Source: Adineta ricciae | Lineage: Eukaryota; Rotifera; Eurotatoria; Adinetida; Adinetidae | Reading direction: 5' to 3' | Assembly: GCA_905250025.1 (NCBI GenBank) | Contig: CAJNOJ010000030.1 | Location: forward strand, 552,101 to 616,100 | DNA: 64,000 bases | In this document: positions 61,085 to 64,000 of the stretch, piece after piece | How positions within the stretch are numbered: position 1 is the stretch's first letter | How the letters are laid out: each line of letters begins with the position of its first letter | Notes under the pieces: generated by a model | Database searches by the model: none | The model's input: only the letters and a program-made list of their open reading frames with translations | Told to the model about the DNA's origin: nothing | Program-made: the position numbers and the translations under genes

Positions 61085-62274
61085 ATGGTACGTGACTGAC
61101 TATTTGATTTGTGAATGATTTGAGGGTGGCGGTATCGGTGGTTTGGCTTCCTACGGAGGTGCTGCTGGTGCTGGTGAGTTTTGTCATTGACTCAATGAAT
61201 TGATTATTCAGCCGTGTTAATTCTTTTCGAACCATAGGTTATGGTACCGGATTCACTGGCATTCCATCAATGAGCGGTTTCGGCGCTCCACAAATGCCCG
61301 GTTTTGGTGCTCCACAAATGCCCGGCTTCGGTGCTCCACAAATGCCAGGCTTTGGTGCTCCACAAATGCCAGCTTTCGGCGCTCCACAAATGCCAGGCTT
61401 CGGTGCTCCACAAATGCCAGGCTTCGGTGCTCCACAAATGCCAGGTTATGGTGCTCCACAAGCCGGTGGATTCCCACCAGGATGTGACTTCGGTATGTAT
61501 TGATATTCTAAGATGTTTTTTTTATTTCTGATGAAATCTTGCAAAAAAGCGTATTCTTGTTTTTCTACAACAATTTCCTCTATTATAGGCGGCCAAGCTC
61601 CACCAATGGGTATGATGCGCTCATTACAAGCTGTCGGTGCACCATTGATGCAGCCATACCAACAAATGCAAGCTGCACCACCACCACCACAATTTCCAGC
61701 ACCTATTGCCCCAGGTCCACAATCATGTAAGGATTTATGCTCTCGTTGAAGCATGATGTACGATAATGTGTGTCAATTCGTCGTTCTAGATCCAGTTCCT
61801 CAACCATATCCTCACCCATACCCAGTGCCTGTACCAGTTCCTCAACCAATCGGTCAACAACCATCATTCCAAGCACCACCACCAAGCTTCCCACCTCCAC
61901 CTAGCTTCGGACCAGCACCAAGCTTTTCACCACCACCTCCACCACCACCACCACCAAGTTTCGTTCCACCACCAAACTTTGCTCCTCCTCCACCAAGCTT
62001 TGCTCCACCATCTAACTACGCTCCACCTCCACCAGCTCCACTACCGCCTCCACCCCCGCAACAACCCTATTCACCTCCTCCGCCACCACCACCAAGTTTC
62101 CAACAATCCGGTCCTAGCTTCGGTCAATCTGATCACTTCCACGCACCACCACCTCCACCACCATCATTCCCACCTCCACCTCAACATCAATACGGTGGAT
62201 TTCAACCACCTCCAAGTGGTGCCCCAGGTGGCAGTGGCCGCATGATTTGCTGTTGCTTTCCAGCACCTAACTAA
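61085..62274 (+). CDS. Gly/Pro-rich repeat protein with FGAPQMPG units, 5 exons
   Basis: Exons 61085-61087 (only the ATG), 61125-61173, 61238-61492, 61589-61726 and 61790-62274 give 309 residues. After GGGIGGLASYGGAAGAGYG come eight copies of an 8-residue unit FGAPQMPG. A segment with GGQAPPMGMMRSLQAVGAPL follows, then a Pro-Val run (PVPQPYPHPYPVPVPVPQP). The last 150 residues are dominated by PPPPPSF-like motifs, ending GRMICCCFPAPN. The C-terminal CCC could be palmitoylated. No catalytic domain is seen. The predicted first intron is just 37 bases, so the start is the weakest part. Alternatively these exons may be the 3' half of the upstream gene, but the phase at 60887 does not fit 61125. 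The GLASYGG sequence also occurs in exon 4 of that gene, which supports duplication. Confidence 0.62.
61279..61461 (+). repeat. 24-base tandem repeat encoding FGAPQMPG
   Basis: Eight in-frame copies, seven with Phe and the last with Tyr; Pro-Gly at the unit end is Pro-Ala in the fourth. Third-codon-position changes between copies show it is not a brand-new expansion. Confidence 0.92.
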
Positions 62275-64000
62275 AACTTCAACTTAGATTATCAGTTAGA
62301 CACTTGTTTTCTTTTTTGATCTTTTTTTCTTTTGCTGTGTAATCGCATCTTGCTTACTTTTTACTCTTGTGCTTCTGGGCTCGTAAAAAAACCATCACAA
62401 ATACTTTGTCGTTTAATAATAGTCCAACTCAATAGAACATACTTTTAAAACAAACAAACAAATAACAATCGACGCATGCACGCCTATACATACATACATA
62501 CATACGCACATACTTAGCTACAATTTACCACGAACAAGTAAACTTGTTCGCTTTTATTTCAAGACCTTATCAGTCTTATTTAGTTCAATTGGAATCTTTA
62601 TCGATGTTTCCTTAAACCATTTTATGCTCGTAATTTATTTCAGATTAGTATTTTAGTAGTGAAGTATATCCTTCTTTCTCGCTCATCATCATTGTTTATA
62701 ATTCTTTTGCTCTTCCTTGTTGCGTGTCTGTTTGTTATACTGCTTCATTTGATTAACATTTGTTTAAACAAGAAAAATAAAGGAAATCTCTACACATATG
62801 CATTTGACCTGTCTTCATTTGTGCACAAATTTTCTTGCAACTATCTACATCTGTATCATATATGCATATAACTAAATATTAATCATTTTACAACGAAAAT
62901 TTCTTTCAATTTTCCTTCTTTCATGGGGGTGTACATATGCGTGCAAAGCTATGCTACAAAAAAAGCTCGGTAATTATGATTGTAATGATAGATTTTTTCT
63001 TCTTGATTTTCGTCTGATATACGCTGACAGATGGTAACGAAATATAAAATATTTGTGTGGTTTTGATAGCTGTCATTCTGATTTGTATATTTCACTAGAC
63101 ATAGTCATTTGATAGACAGGTATTGATAGATAAATAGATGTTTGTCACTAAAGATACACGACACGCACTACTAAGTTTTCCTTGTCAATGATAGATGTGA
63201 AATGAATAATGATGATCCGGATAGTTATTCAATCTACTATTACACTTTTGACAAAATGATTTAATCAAGACACAAAAACTAGTCTGCATGTTCATGAGAC
63301 GATATATTAATCTTTGAAAACGAACTGATTCTTAACTATGCGCAATAATTACACGTCGACGAAGACAGCCGATTTCAATGGGCCTTGTATGAAGGTGAAA
63401 AATATTTTCACTAATGTTCAGTACTTTGAGGTAATACGAAAAACATCGGCGCGACAAAGATGCATACATTGAAAGGACACCTTTTCTGCCATGGATGCGC
63501 AGATTGCTATATGAAATCAATATCTTCTCTCTTTTAACTGGTTCAATTAGAATGATCAGGGCCATTAAAATAAAATTTGATTGATGATTTCGATCTGACG
63601 TATAATATGGAGAGTTCAACAAAAAAATTGTCGATATGCTATTGAGAAAATATTCTCTTTTCTTTTCCGCTCGAATTGCTTTACAATCTCTTCCTTTTCT
63701 CTATTCTTGCTCTATTTAACGAAAGTGTTAAGATATGATGGAAATCTTTGTATGTTATCGATTGTGTTCCGTCTATCAGTTGCCGGTGATGAAGCAATCA
63801 CATTCATTTTAACACATATATTACCAAAACCTTCTACTCAAGTATATAAGCAAAAGAGAAAGAAATCAATTCCACACTTATGACAAGCGTGTGACAAGTT
63901 AGTCTGTGCGTTGGCCGACGATATAATTGTCACACTGATATATTCATCAGTGTTGTACAATAAGCATAGTATGCGTAGTTTCGTTCTATCTATTCATTCG
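62275..64000. other. 1.7 kb non-coding region to the window end
   Basis: AT-rich sequence after the last repeat gene, with a short CATA/TACA microsatellite at about 62486-62512. Open frames at 62659-62871 and the complement of 63332-63622 show no family features. Nothing else recognised; the right edge may approach the next gene. Confidence 0.5.
62486..62512. repeat. CATA tetranucleotide microsatellite
   Basis: Several tandem TACA/CATA units followed by degenerate copies. Confidence 0.8.

Noticed and set aside
61253-61477. Minus-strand repeats reading LAFVEHRS or WHLWSTE
   Set aside because: Antisense of the FGAPQMPG array; no start context or flanking exons.
62659-62871. Open frame rich in Ile, Leu and Phe that looks like a membrane protein
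   Set aside because: Composition follows from local T-rich sequence; no support beyond hydrophobicity.

Overview
The window reads as nuclear DNA of a small invertebrate, most probably a bdelloid rotifer (inference). It is AT-rich and densely packed. Most genes carry many introns of about 50-70 bases with GT..AG ends. The gene content is animal: TRPM channel, DCLK, METTL14, ZNF330, NudC, synaptobrevin and rhodopsin-like receptors. Beside these sit genes typical of bdelloids: an intronless ADP-ribosyltransferase/TPR protein and an intronless hydrolase that looks horizontally acquired. I built the exon models by hand from reading frame, splice consensus and protein similarity remembered from known families. 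No search was run, so exon edges are predictions. I saw no transposon, rRNA, tRNA or CRISPR array.

Layout. 0-9.1 kb: 3' end of an unidentified gene, an AK2-like adenylate kinase, a FUT8-like fucosyltransferase, a TMX1-like thioredoxin and a low-complexity protein. 9.1-20.1 kb: an orphan GPCR, a Shisa-like membrane protein, an unidentified protein, a Kv channel with a non-canonical selectivity filter, ribosomal protein eS28 and NudC. 20.6-28 kb: the ART/TPR protein, ZNF330, an NmrA-like protein, VAMP and a second GPCR. 28.5-41 kb: a doublecortin-like kinase, a membrane serine protease, an unidentified eight-exon gene and a 23-exon TRPM channel. 41-51 kb: a secreted hydrolase, ATP synthase subunit d, a mitochondrial MIC60-like protein with LEA-like repeats, a KCNQ-like channel, a DxxxD-type CDF metal transporter and METTL14. 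51.8-56.7 kb: a cationic amino-acid transporter and RRP8. 57-62.3 kb: three low-complexity genes rich in Gly/Met/Pro, flanked by the two largest non-coding stretches of the window.

The genes do not form one operon-like system; most are unrelated housekeeping or signalling genes. The points that most deserve a second look are the Kv channel whose filter reads TLGAGE, the MIC60-like protein carrying four or five LPD-headed amphipathic repeats (of interest in a desiccation-tolerant animal), the repeat-protein cluster at the right end, and two genes whose start codon is split by, or ends exactly at, an intron.
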